From NCBI GenBank assembly GCA_022747635.1, contig JAKTNV010000027.1, forward strand, positions 5,101,731-5,165,730: 64,000 nucleotides of DNA, given 5' to 3'. Positions 22,732-33,614 of this stretch are shown piece after piece. The number at the start of each line of letters is the position of its first letter. Position 1 is the stretch's first letter. The position numbers and the translations under genes were made by a program. The notes below the pieces were generated by a model. That model made no database searches, was not told where the DNA came from, and saw only the letters and a list, made by a program, of their open reading frames with translations. The stretch comes from Hetaerina americana. Taxonomy: Eukaryota; Arthropoda; Insecta; Odonata; Calopterygidae.

Positions 22732-22925
22732 ATGGTGGGGCAGATGGAGGCGTCGGAGGGGACGCGGGGGGAGGCCGGAGGGGGCGAGGGGCCCGGAGGG
22801 AGCGGCGGCGGAAGGGGGGCCGGCGGGGGCGGCCTGGGGGCGGCGAGGATGCTGGCGTGTCTCCTGGTGGCCCTGGCCTTCCTCGACCCCCGGCTACTGC
22901 GCACCAAGCACTTGGCCGCCGCCGC
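22732..22925 (+). CDS. Candidate host first coding exon with membrane/signal segment
   Basis: Within the large CpG island, an ATG in good context (GGCGATGG) opens a frame of about 65 codons. It starts MVGQMEASEGTRGEAGGG, has a Gly-rich stretch (residues ~16-37), and then a hydrophobic segment ARMLACLLVALAFL (residues ~38-51) followed by DPRLLRTKH and Ala-rich residues. The exon would end at 22925, just before a consensus donor GTGAGT (22926-22931), after which composition falls sharply. A short basic/hydrophobic N-terminus like this suits a signal peptide or type II membrane anchor. A second ATG at 22744 or one at 22849 could be the true start. The gene family is not recognised, and downstream exons are outside the window or not identifiable. 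Confidence 0.45.
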
Positions 22926-23393
22926 GTGAGTCCTCCTTTTTTACTCTCTTGCTTCGTTCCTTCCTTTCTTTCTCTTCATCTCCTCCCGCTACCACCACCC
23001 ACACCAATTGTGGGCCGGATGGACGTGCGTGCTCGCCGCCGAAGAGGGCAGTTCCCACCTCCCTCCCCTTCCCCCAAAACGGCCACTCCTCGCGCAACGC
23101 ATTGTCGCCACTCACGAGAACTTCGATTAGTCCTCCGTGAATGGCAAACTCTTGGTGAAGGCATTAATCAGAGCGTTGGGAATCGCTTTCTTGCGCGCAG
23201 GTTTTCGGCCCAGTGTGAAATCGCTAAAAATCGAATGAATATGGAGAGAGAGGGACGATGGGCCACGGCACTCACCTTCCAAGTACGAAGGTCGCATTGT
23301 CCTCTACATGTTCCCTGATTTGTAATACCACCCTCCCCCTCCGCCCTCATTTCACATCTTTTGCCTCTTACCCCCTGCTTGAGCGACGCTCAC

Positions 23394-23422
23394 CTCGAAA
23401 ATAGAGCCGCGGCCGACGCCAT
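23394..23422 (-). CDS. Candidate minus-strand first coding exon (start codon to donor)
   Basis: On the minus strand GGCAAGATGGCGTCGG combines a start codon with a YY1-like motif (AAGATGGCG). It opens MASAAALFS and meets a strong splice donor (CGAG followed by GTGAGC) after 29 nt. Such a YY1/ATG arrangement with a very short Ala-rich first exon is common among housekeeping and mitochondrial proteins. It would place a gene reading leftward, overlapping the plus-strand candidate. No further exon was identified, so chance occurrence in GC-rich sequence remains possible. Confidence 0.25.
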
Positions 23423-23764
23423 CTTGCCTCGCCCACACGCCCCCCCCCCTCCCCCCGCGAGGGAACACCAGTGTCGACCTCGTTTCTCATTTGACCCTTC
23501 CGGGCGACAATCGCTCCCTCCCCACCCCGTCTCCCCCCTGTTGAGCCATCTTCGGGCGAAATCCTCTCTTTACTTTCTTGGTCCTGCATTATTTTCAGAG
23601 GGCGACAGGCGTTCTGCTGCCTCTTTCGCTTCTATTGAGTGCACAATTATGGAGAGCCCACCCTCGATCGTATGGACGGCGCGCCGCCACCCCCTCGGCA
23701 CACCAATCTAGAACCCCTTCTCGCCGAGGGAAGGCTGGCTCTTCTGATCACTTTTATCGCGTGA

Positions 23765-25227
23765 ATTAGTGGTTATGGAGTGCAAAATAGTCGAATCATT
23801 CCATACACGAAATTCCATACACCTTACTGTTGTCTCTTTACGTTTAGACGTGGATTGACGCAAAATCCTGAAAATATTTCATCAACACCTAATATGTTCA
23901 GTTTCTGCCCATTGATTTCCCAATTTACTTATCGTTAATCCCTTTTTCAGAGGAATTTGGAAAAAAATGGCCGCGAAAAGTCACATTAGCCATGTTCACA
24001 ATCCATTGCGAGAGAGAAAGAAAGTGGAAAAGTGTGATGTAAATATTTCCTTTTGCTCGGTTTTATTATTTTGCCTGGAAGTGTACTTCAACTGCATTCG
24101 ATTTAATGAAATTTCAATTTGAAATAAAATCAGAAATACGTTTTAAAACTTGGAAAATAGAAATAGCAAAATATGTGTGACAAAGTCTTTTCCAGGCATC
24201 GCTCATACTCTAATCGCCAAATTAACCATGGTAACAATGCATCCAATTATGCAGTATGTTGTGCTTAAAAATCATTCTAATTAATGTATGTAATCAGCAT
24301 GGATTTATATTAGCGTTCCTAAATATCTCCTTCCGACAATAATTTATCCAACCGGCTGAACATGTGTGTTCCAAGTTTTATTATCAGGAATGCACGAAGT
24401 TACAGGTTTCCCAAGGATTATCAATTCAGTTATTTTCATTTTAAAAGTTCTCGTTTTTTGCCTAAAATGTCACCAAATATTTATTTCAATTTGGAATGAT
24501 TTTTCAATCAAGAATCATAGCTCTAAATTCCGTGCGGAACTAGAGGCGACATGATGTCACCCTCTCCCCCCCCCTCCCCGCCCGTTCTCCCCCCTTTCCT
24601 TTTCACACCATCCATCGGACGCAGCGTCCCACCCAACGCCCTCTGCCACTGCAAGCCAAGACGACTGTTCCGGGATACTACGTGACCTCGAAGAGGACGT
24701 CTGTCACAGGAATAAGTGGACGAGATTTGTGGGATGAATGACTAGGGAGGATCTTTAGGGGCGCAATGATACCTGGCATTCTCTATCGATCAGAGAGAGA
24801 GAGATAAATGGCAGGCCACAAGAAAGTGTTTACTGCACCAGTAATTAAACGATGCGGTTATTTTAGTTTGAATGAGCAAATTTTTGAAGAAAACGGATTA
24901 TGTGGAGCCACGAATATACCCGCGAAATTGAAGCACTAGAAAGTAGTCCTGAGGAATTTGAACGGGGTAACCTGCAGCTATATTTCCACCAGAGACCACC
25001 GAAATAATATCGTTTTAAGCGATCTTATGTGTATCGTATGTGTACTGTTATTGTGCAGCATTACCTCAAAAACTGGACGGAGAAACTTTTCCAAATTGCA
25101 AATGTTCATATAATGGCTTAGAATTATATCGGGGATTATAATTTCCAGGTAGCACACCGTGCGCTTAATTTCTTAATGCATGCAAATAAGTTAGAATACT
25201 TTTGAATGAACGAAATTATAATAAAGG

Positions 25228-25228
<1 letters not shown>
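23765..25228. other. AT-rich unassigned sequence
   Basis: No recognisable gene, as expected for an intron or intergenic DNA downstream of the CpG island. A small pyrimidine-rich, CpG-containing patch lies at about 24555-24720. Confidence 0.4.
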
Positions 25229-25317
<89 letters not shown>

Positions 25318-25320
25318 ATG
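25229..25320. repeat. (TA)n/(TG)n compound microsatellite
   Basis: About 65 bp of alternating TA run directly into about 25 bp of alternating TG. Confidence 0.98.
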
Positions 25321-25324
25321 GTTT

Positions 25325-27530
25325 AATAAGTAAGTAATCACAATAAATTCAAATTTGAACTCTGGAAAAAACCAAACCAAAGTTCGAGGTTTTAATCGAG
25401 AGGGAAATAATTTGATTCCATGAGTGTGAAAATCCCACTCTTTTACTTTTTGCTTGACAAAAAGTGTAACACTCAATTTGGTACATTCCGAGAAAAGATT
25501 TTACCCATGAGCATTTGAATTCTTTATAAATGGGAGACATATGTAAATTTTTTTCTAAATAATATGAAAATGCTACAAATTTCACGATTTTACTACATCG
25601 AAATGCACAAGACAAATGAAAAAAATGAGGGAAATTTGTATAGCGACGCCTATTTAATATTTCAGGTAAACACATGCAAATTGTAAAACTCCAATTAAGT
25701 ATCGAATCAAAGCACGTTATCTAAAACAGTTTGCGATTGCTTTAAATATTCAATGAATACATTTAAAAAATCAGGAGGTAAAGCCTAATAAAGTAACAGC
25801 ACTCACAATGTACGTATTAATGATAATGATTGTTTAAGTCGCTAAAGGTCAATGGAGTTAGATGTTAATTCTACTCAGATTTAGGAATTGATTCTTTCAA
25901 ATGAAAACTATTGTTCCTAATCATGAAATAATTACTTTTTTATTACTACGGCAATGCATTTCAATTACCTATGCTGCGGTGAATTTGATTACTTAGCTAA
26001 AAAAACGTACACGTCTAAACCGATCGCATTCTCATGGTTTTCTTCTTTGGGAAAAATCATATGAAGAGAATATTAAATCATATTCAAATGTGATAAAATT
26101 TGATACATATGCAAATAGTTTAATTAATTACTGAATGCTAAACACAAAGACACGCTAGATTATCACCTCCGCAATAGCAATAGGGATACACTGCTCTCAG
26201 TGGTGCGTTTCGTGGAATAAACGTGGATTCTTTTATTGATTTTACCCCCTCCCCTCTCTCCCTCTGTCTCCTCTGAAACTTGTTGTGCGATCAATAGAGG
26301 ACAAGCGAGGTTTTCCATCGTCAAGTCGAAATATTTCTTCGAGAAATTTACGTAATCTCCGTATCTTCAAAATATTCTGCTACTCATATAACTAATATAA
26401 TACCTATTGTACGTATATTTTCCAATGCTCCAAGCATTCCCAGATCAGATTTTTTACTAGAAATGAACGTTCAAAATATGTTATATCATTTTTATGAAGC
26501 ATTGTGTTCTATCAAAGGAATTCATATGCTTGGAGCAATTAAAAAAATAAACCCTTGATAATCCTTCTCCGGTTGGCGAAAGCGTGGAATGGCTCATAGC
26601 TAATTAGGTCACGAGGAGACGTTTTTGGGCTGTGATCGCTAATTAGTGGTTTATTTTTAGGTTCAGGGATGACAAAACGAAGTATCTTCCCCGCAATAAA
26701 ACCTCGCGTAATTACCGCTGAGATGAGACGTGAGTGCGAAGTCCTAACCCTCCAGAGGTCGTGCTTCTTCCAAATCTGCCACACAGAAGGTCTTCCGAAT
26801 CTGCCACGTGGATTCTCGACGGTGCCTTGGAGAATTTCCAAATGTTTGAGCCCAGAGATTATTCTCGGTTGATTTCGATACGCGTTATCACTTTTGGAGA
26901 GCCTTTTGAAGAGTTTCAGCCAATTAGCCGTTTTCTCCTCCCCCCAACGGAAGAATGGCGGCTGCAGCTATCGACGAAGGCGATCGGATCCAATTAACTT
27001 GAGGGGCGGACAAGGGTTTAAGGAGCGCTTAATGAGGAAATAGCTCGGAAGCAAGTGCTGCTTGTGTTCCAATACGAGAGGAAACAAAATGGAAATGCTA
27101 TGGAATGGAGCAGAGCGGAATCGGAACGTATTGGATAAAAACGAGGTCGCGACGCGGTGCTGTTTTTAACTAGCGATACATTCACCACGAACACTTTTCT
27201 CGAAGAAGCACAAATACTTTTCCTCGTTACGGCCGTGCGATTTCCACGACCGTAATTGTTTTGTAGAGATTGGATTTCTAAACTGATCAATCAATTCAAT
27301 ATTTGGAAATAGAGATTTTGGAACAATTTAAAAATATGCTAAGTTATCTCATCAGCGATATTACTAATCCCTATTACATAAGCTAATGGTACCATTTGTG
27401 ATTAAAAATGGATAAATCAATGATCAAATCAAAATTTTGGATTTAGAACAATGATTTTTTGAGCAAATGCTTTGAAGTTATCTAGAATTATCTGAATACT
27501 TCGGTTTGTACACCATAAAAAACACCATAA
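25325..27530. other. AT-rich unassigned sequence
   Basis: No recognisable gene or mobile element. 26560-27010 is less AT-rich with overlapping ORFs of 67-100 residues on both strands and no known motif. Confidence 0.4.
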
Positions 27531-27534
27531 ACAA

Positions 27535-27802
27535 AGTAATCAACCCGAAGGTCGGTTTGTTAGGTGATGGCAGAGTTCACCCAGTATTGAGCCCTATACG
27601 GCGCGTGAAAATCCACACATCAGGGTAGGGGGGCCAGTTCCTTTCCCTGTGACGGTTATGGTTTCCCAGGAAGACCTTGTACCCGAAAAATCACTTTAGC
27701 TTGGATGGAGCTTCAGGTGCCCAGAGTGCCTTGCCCGGGAATCGAACCCGGGACCCCTCCGGTCAGCAGTCCAACGCTCTACCCACTGGACTACCGCGAC
27801 CC
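27535..27802 (-). mobile_element. tRNA-derived SINE, family A, copy 2 (well preserved)
   Basis: On the minus strand it begins GGGTCGCGGTAGTCCAGTGG (box A region), then GTAGAGCGTTGGACTGCTG and CGGGTTCGATTCCCGGGC (box B). A body with TTTTTCGGGTACAAGG and ACCATAACCGTCACAGGG follows, then CACGCGCCGTATAGGGCTC and the tail ACCGACCTTCGGGTTGATTAC plus TTTATGGTG. This is the copy closest to the apparent family consensus. The 3' block may be the part recognised by a partner LINE, although none with this 3' end was identified here. Confidence 0.9.
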
Positions 27803-27804
27803 AC

Positions 27805-30800
27805 ACGGTCGGTTTATACACTGATCGATGAAAATAGAAAATCATTACAATTACTCAACAGATCCAGCATATTACCCTGATGGGTAATCCACTCTAAGCT
27901 GCTCATTAAAAGGGTTCCAGATGCAAAGGTGACTGCTGGCCAAGGGTCACTTACCTACTTCTAAATTAATAAACGTCATGTAAAACAATGCCACGGGAAT
28001 TAAGCTGTTAAAAAAAGCCTCTCCATGTCAAATGCGGAATATTTCAAGGAAGGCAACACAGATTAGAGAAATTAGCTCCAGGCGATAGAATAAAGGAAAG
28101 AGAGGAATTAGCTATACACGATATAATGAAGGAAAATATTAAGAAAAAGGTGTTAAGATGGCAAGAATAATGGCCGAAATAAGGGTAATGTTGAAATACA
28201 GAAATAAAAAATAAGTATTCGCGAATAATGCTAGATTTTTAGACGAGCTAACTGAGCGCAGATTTCATCTCTTCCAACAATTGTTTAACAAAAAAAAAGA
28301 AGTATGAGAAAATGTGAGAATCTATTGAATTCCTCGGAAGGTATTTTCCACCTCGGGTATGAGGAGAAGAATGTGAATGAGAGTGATTTGAGTACTTTGA
28401 AAGAGGGCTCAGCTTGAATACAGTGCAATTTGCAAAACGCACAGGTTCCGTATAATTTACACACAATACAGAAATCTCCCCACGGTGACAAGAGTTTCAT
28501 TCCTCCCTCTACGCAATTATAATCAACTCCATCCAATTGACGGTAATCACATGATTTAAAAAAGTAATTATGGTCGAATTATCGTAGTTGTTGCCCAAAT
28601 TCGATCCAGAAAAGTGTCGATAGAGTGTGAGGTTTTTATCGTCTTGATCATCCGTAGAAATATTTGTGCACTGATTGATGGCATAGAATTCGTGCTGCGG
28701 ATAGCCAAAAATTTACCAGAAGCCAAGGAGCGGGTTCGCATAATTTATTTCCGTAAACAACATTCCGAATCGAGGCAGCGGGAACACTACGTCGGAGACC
28801 TCATGCCCTTCAATGTCCCTTCCATGTGAGGAACCAGCGACAAAGGTTTAAGCATTTAATGAGCGTTATGCAAAATATGGCGTAAGGAAATTTGAGACTA
28901 CGAAACATCCGTGCCTCGGTGCAGTATTCAAGAGCGCTGTGCAAGGCGACATTTTTGCATGAGTCGAGCGAATTAAAAAAAAGGAATGGAGTAAAAGAAC
29001 GAGCCGAAAAGTTTTCGATAGAGAGGCGATAAAGGAATCACTTATTACTATTCAATTTCAAATCAGCTCAAAATCCTTGACCGCAACCCGATTAAGGCTT
29101 GCTCCCGTGAAATAAAACACCGTGGCCAGATCAATAGAGCGAGGCGAGAAGTAGGGGAGAGTGTGGGGGGGGGGAGGGAGGGAGGATTTGACGTCCGGCC
29201 ACACCACCATTTCGGTTTTCCGCTACCTTGGCGAGGAGCGAAAGCTTTCCTTCGACACGAGCCCATTTTCCCAACTAGAAAAAGATTTGCTGCAATGCCA
29301 TCTTAAATTCGGCGAACATTTCTCCACCTGAACGAAACTCGACTTCATTTTATTTTCTAGCTTCCGATGCTGTGGTATTGAAATTTAATTCAAACGATGA
29401 AGATGATTAATAAATTTACTTCCGGCTTTTTCATAATCACCATAATTCAGTCATTCTTCAATATAGGGGGTTTGAAATATATTCCTCTACAATTTACAGG
29501 AAAGATCTGGGATTTTCATCTAAGATTTAATTATCTTCAACCGTGAAAATATTGATCCTAAGGTGTCATCAAGAAAGACTACTTATACTCGTTCATAGCT
29601 CGCATGCTGATCATTAGTGCTACGTCTCATTATATTCCTGCAGTTGTTCGGTAGCAGACGGCGTAGGTGACCAGCTTCGAGGTCCCTAGAAGTGAATCCA
29701 ATTCTGATATAGAGTAAAGGGGCAAGGGTTGATAAATTGGATGAAAGGATTGGTTGCAATTTAATATGTAATCGATTTATTGTACTCATGTCATAGAGGA
29801 AATATTCAGTAAAAATAGAGAAATATCGACTGCAAAATATTTGTTCAAATTAAAGGAAGGTGCTAAAAGTGATTGAGAAATCAGGAGGGAGATTAAGAGA
29901 GTTTCTGCAGAGAGGAGGTTTGCAAAATAATATATAAATGATTTCTACTCGATTTATTTCAAAACATGTCCTTCAACCATTTAATATTAACATTTACGAA
30001 AAAAATAGCTTGATGAAATTTCAAGCAGATATTGCGTATCTTAGATTAAAATGCTTTGATAAAAATTATTTGTCTATTTTTGTAGCTCATGTGTCGTTAA
30101 ATAAGATATTATAATAAAACAAACAATATTTGAAAAAAATATTTGGTCAAAGCATCCCACTTGATGCAGTGAAATCTTGATCCGAAGAAAACGTTAATAT
30201 CTGCGTGAAAATATGTCGTCACCTTACTCAAAACTGAGCTTGACGCCATGTTGATCGTGTGTATATGCAAGAGAGGCCGAGTTTGGATCGAACAAGCAAA
30301 GCGGCCGTTTTTGGGCACTGCCGTAAAATACTATGGAGCACTGATGCTATAATGACTAAAACACAAAAAACAAGGAATAACCGGTAACTGCCACGCAAAA
30401 CTCTTGATTACCAATCGCCAACTGAATTTAACCATTTGAAATAACATTTGCATGCCTAATTCTCGATATGTTCTCGCTAAAGAGCCCGAAAGTAGGCGAA
30501 TAATGATTTCTTCTCGGGTGGGCAAATCTCGGGTTATCCTGATCAAAAAGATTGTCTGTCAGCATGGCGAATCCCTACCCCATACGCATTTCCACAAACG
30601 GTTGGGTGAGACCCCACCTTGGTAACCAAAGGAGAGGGTCTCGCTGTTCCTTTGTGTGGGCCAGCAATTAAATGGACATACTCTATTCGGGTTGCTCCCT
30701 TGATTTAGCTGCAGCGTCCACATGCATACTGGACGACCCATTGTCATCAGGGTGGCTAAAATCCCACTGGTCCAATCCCAGAGAAGATAACTCGGCCGGG

Positions 30801-32135
30801 GCAGGAAGGACGAGAGATCCATCCTGCCGGGCGTCGATAGCAGGGGGTGACAGAGCATTCCGGACTCTTTGGAATTTCTAGAAGATTCGAGCACACATTT
30901 CTTTAAAACATGATCTAATATGAACCTGTTTTTTACCTTCAAATTAGTCCTACGTACATGGCTAAGTACTCAGTAGTTATAAATGAATAAAGATAAATAT
31001 TGCCATTCAATTGTGGTACATGTACATTGTAGCAATGAAGAGGAATGACAACCGAGATATAGTACAAATCTTAGAAAGAAGAAGTAGTTTGAGTGGTGTG
31101 CTTCGGAATTCCTTCGGTTGAAAATCCACAGGGGTTGGGAATACGCGCAATATGGCCTCGCGCGCCATATTGCGCGCAATCAATTATATAAATTGACTAA
31201 ATTCTGCGACACAACCTCCGCCAACCTAGTCCAAAAAAGAAATTACTGTCACATAAAACTCGAATAAATACTAGTTTATGCTCTTTTAAAATGAGGAGTA
31301 TATTCGAGAGGTAAAAGCAAATGGAAGTAAGTCTGCCGAAAAAGTTTTGTGCTCCAAAAGAAATTTGAAATGTGATGAAATGGTTGGGGTACGTAACCAG
31401 CGTGAGAATATTTTGAAATTGGGTGAAGATTATTGCATATCATCATAATATTCAGAGAAAGACAAGACTGTACTCGATAATGGTAAAATGAAATACATAC
31501 AGGAAGGAACACCAAAGGAAGCATAACGAGGTTTGGAGTTCATGACCGAGGCAAGGAAAACGTGAAAGTATGCAATTTTGAGAGGATGAAAAGCCGTGTA
31601 GCGTATTATTCGTTTGATCGAGTAAATTAATTCGATTAATCTAGAGAAAATAAACGTCATTGCTTGTAGAGCGACGATACGGATGATGGGATCAAACTTT
31701 CCAAAAATCCCAATTGATTTACATTGAGCGGAACTTGTGATCTTGGGTCGCTGCATTACACTTAGTCTCCCACATTTTCACATGGACCACTTGGATTACT
31801 AGTGAAGCAAATTTCAGTAAATTTTGATCGCAATCTTTCTGCAAGAAACCGTAGTGCTCATTCTGCATCGATTGGAAAATCCTCTGGAGAAATGAGAGAT
31901 TGACATGTAATAAACTTTAATGGGTAACCCGTTTGTTGAAACAAATGACTGCAGAGGTAATATGTGCTCGGAATATGGACGGATGGGGGTCATAAGGCTG
32001 CTAGGGGAAATTCTTAAAAATGTTAGCTACTGTCCATCTTAAGAAATGTAAAAGAAATGTAAAATGAAAGAGTAAAAATCTGAACGCAAGAATGGGAGCC
32101 TAGCAACTTGATTTAAAACAGTAGCAGTAGTATTG
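27805..32135. other. Mostly AT-rich unassigned sequence
   Basis: No recognisable gene. Points of note: a G-run at 29164-29176; a less AT-rich block at 30545-30885 with ORFs on both strands that may be an unnamed interspersed repeat; and a 13-bp hairpin at 31144-31176 listed separately. The rest is plain AT-rich DNA. Confidence 0.35.
31144..31176. repeat. 13-bp perfect inverted repeat (hairpin)
   Basis: The arms CGCGCAATATGGC (31144-31156) and GCCATATTGCGCG (31164-31176) flank the 7-nt loop CTCGCGC. It is GC-rich against an AT-rich surround. No function is assigned. Confidence 0.9.
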
Positions 32136-32139
32136 AGGG

Positions 32140-32430
32140 GAGGCGACCGACAGCCGAGGTCATTTGCGCCATAGGGGATGGACAGGAAAGGATGAAGGGT
32201 GGAGAGAAACCCGGCGTCGGCATTAGCCTACTCTTTACGAAAGGCGCCAAGGGGTCCGCAGTTAAACGTCCCATCCGACGGACGGTGTACTCACTCAAAG
32301 GGCCCTCCACAAAGCACCTCAAGTAGGGATCGAGATACCTCTGAAAAATATTCGACACCGCCGGGATTTGAACCCGGGCCCTCAGGGTGGGAAGCCAGTA
32401 CGTTAGCCCCCGCACCATCTCGATCCCCTT
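32140..32430 (-). mobile_element. tRNA-derived SINE, family B, copy 1
   Basis: On the minus strand the head GATCGAGATGGTGCGGGGGC (box A region) is followed by GGCCCGGGTTCAAATCCCGG (box B, GGTTCAAATCC). The body has GAGGTATCTCGATCCCTAC and CCGTCCGTCGGATGGGACG, and the end has GACCTCGGCTGTCGGTCGCC. A second copy in the same orientation lies at 45272. It is unrelated to family A outside the tRNA-like head. Confidence 0.8.
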
Positions 32431-32499
32431 AAATAAAAACACCAGCGCCCCCGCGCCTTGGGAAGCTGGAGAGATGACCAACAAATGATTTCTCGTCTA

Positions 32500-33610
32500 C
32501 GTAAAGGCGGCGGAATAGTCCGCGGCATGTTAGACGACGTCGTCGTCCCTTGAGTTGGGCCGTGGGTATCCACGGTGGGTTGTCGGGGCCCATCGCGGCG
32601 CGGGGTAGAAGGGGGGCCACGACGCGCTGGCTCCCGGGGGCGGATTGTCCTCGCAGGGGAGCCTCTGAAAGGGGGGGGTGTGGCGAGAAGGTTAAGTGGA
32701 CGGATAGGGTCAGAGGGGATGGTGGGAAAGGGCCCTGGAGAGAGGCCCCTGTCGCAGAAACAACCCACGGAGAGCGTGAGAGAGAGAGAGAGAGAGGGGG
32801 GGGGCGTCAGTGAGACTTGTCCTTGACATTCCATTACGTCAGCTTGCTCTGGAAGTCCAAACAGAGTTGATACTCTTCGCTCCTTCTTCCTCTGCTGCTG
32901 CTGCCACCCTCTCTTCCATTCTCGTTTATTTTATTCGAGTGCTTTGCAGTGGAGAGAGAGAGGGAGAGGGAGGGATGAGGAGAGAGGGAGAGGGAGGGAT
33001 GAGGAGAGAGGGGGAGAGAGGGAGCGAATGCAGCAGAAGCGAGGGGCCACGGGAGGGGAGGGAGTGGAGGGAAGGGAGGCGGCAACAACGGCAGAGGGGG
33101 GCCCTTCTGGAGGTTGCTGGATTGGGGGGGGCGGCGGGGCGGTTCCCCCCCTGCAACCGGGACTTCCCTCACGCAGGTCGAACTGTAGGCGCGATAATGA
33201 AATCTTCACTAATTGAAAGTGAAAAAAACGGGTTCTTGGACATTGGCGAGAGAACTCGCGTTATTCTCATCGCGGTGATCATGGACCGGATACGGTCGAA
33301 TTTGAGGGCGGGTCGGGCGGACGACCCGGCGGAGAGGCCACGCATTGCAAACGCCATTCTCCTTCTACCTTCTTCTTCCCCTTCTTTCTCCCTCCTCCCC
33401 TTCTCTCTTCTCCTTCTCCATTCCTCTCGTTCTGTTTTCTCCTCCTTCTCTTGTCTTCCCCTTCTCCCTTCTTCTTATTTCCAGGAGATTTGGATCGCCC
33501 GCCGTACGTTAATCGCTCGCCCACCGAGAGCGAGTGCTACTCCTTGCAATGCTTCAAAATCAATGAGGTCAGAAAAGGTGACCGCCGAGCGAGCATTCGA
33601 ATAGGTATAA
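32500..33610. promoter_or_regulatory. GC-rich island with GA repeats and a CT-rich tract
   Basis: A CpG-rich block with (GA)n at 32779-32797, a GA-rich minisatellite at 32949-33025, and a long pyrimidine tract at about 33358-33480 (CTTCTCC-like words). ORFs here (up to 264 residues) follow composition and show no domain. A promoter/first exon is plausible, but no start/donor pair is convincing. Confidence 0.4.
32949..33025. repeat. GA-rich minisatellite, about three units
   Basis: A GAGAGGGAGAGGGAGGGATGAG-like unit of about 24 bp is repeated roughly three times with small changes. It is purine-only on the plus strand apart from one T per unit. Confidence 0.8.
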
Positions 33611-33614
33611 CCGG

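Larger units (their letters stand above)
20840..23760. promoter_or_regulatory. Large (~2.9 kb) CpG island, G-rich on the plus strand
   Basis: The strongest GC-rich block in the window. Between about 21200 and 22800 the plus strand has repeated runs of 5-13 G (for example 21353-21365 and 21559-21570). It also has short (GT)n at 21402-21420, (GA)n at 21513-21530 and GC repeats near 21857-21870. The C-rich complement leaves a 558-residue stop-free frame (22907 to 21231, minus) made almost wholly of Pro, Ala, Arg and Ser, which is a composition effect. It probably holds the promoter of a host gene reading rightward into the exon at 22732-22925. Confidence 0.7.

Noticed and set aside
21231..22907. 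558-residue minus-strand ORF
   Set aside because: It is Pro/Ala/Arg/Ser-rich, with comparable open frames on the other strand; the lack of stops follows from GC content.
30545..30885. 127-residue minus-strand ORF with repeat-like composition
   Set aside because: No motif recognised and no second copy here; it could be a repeat but cannot be supported.
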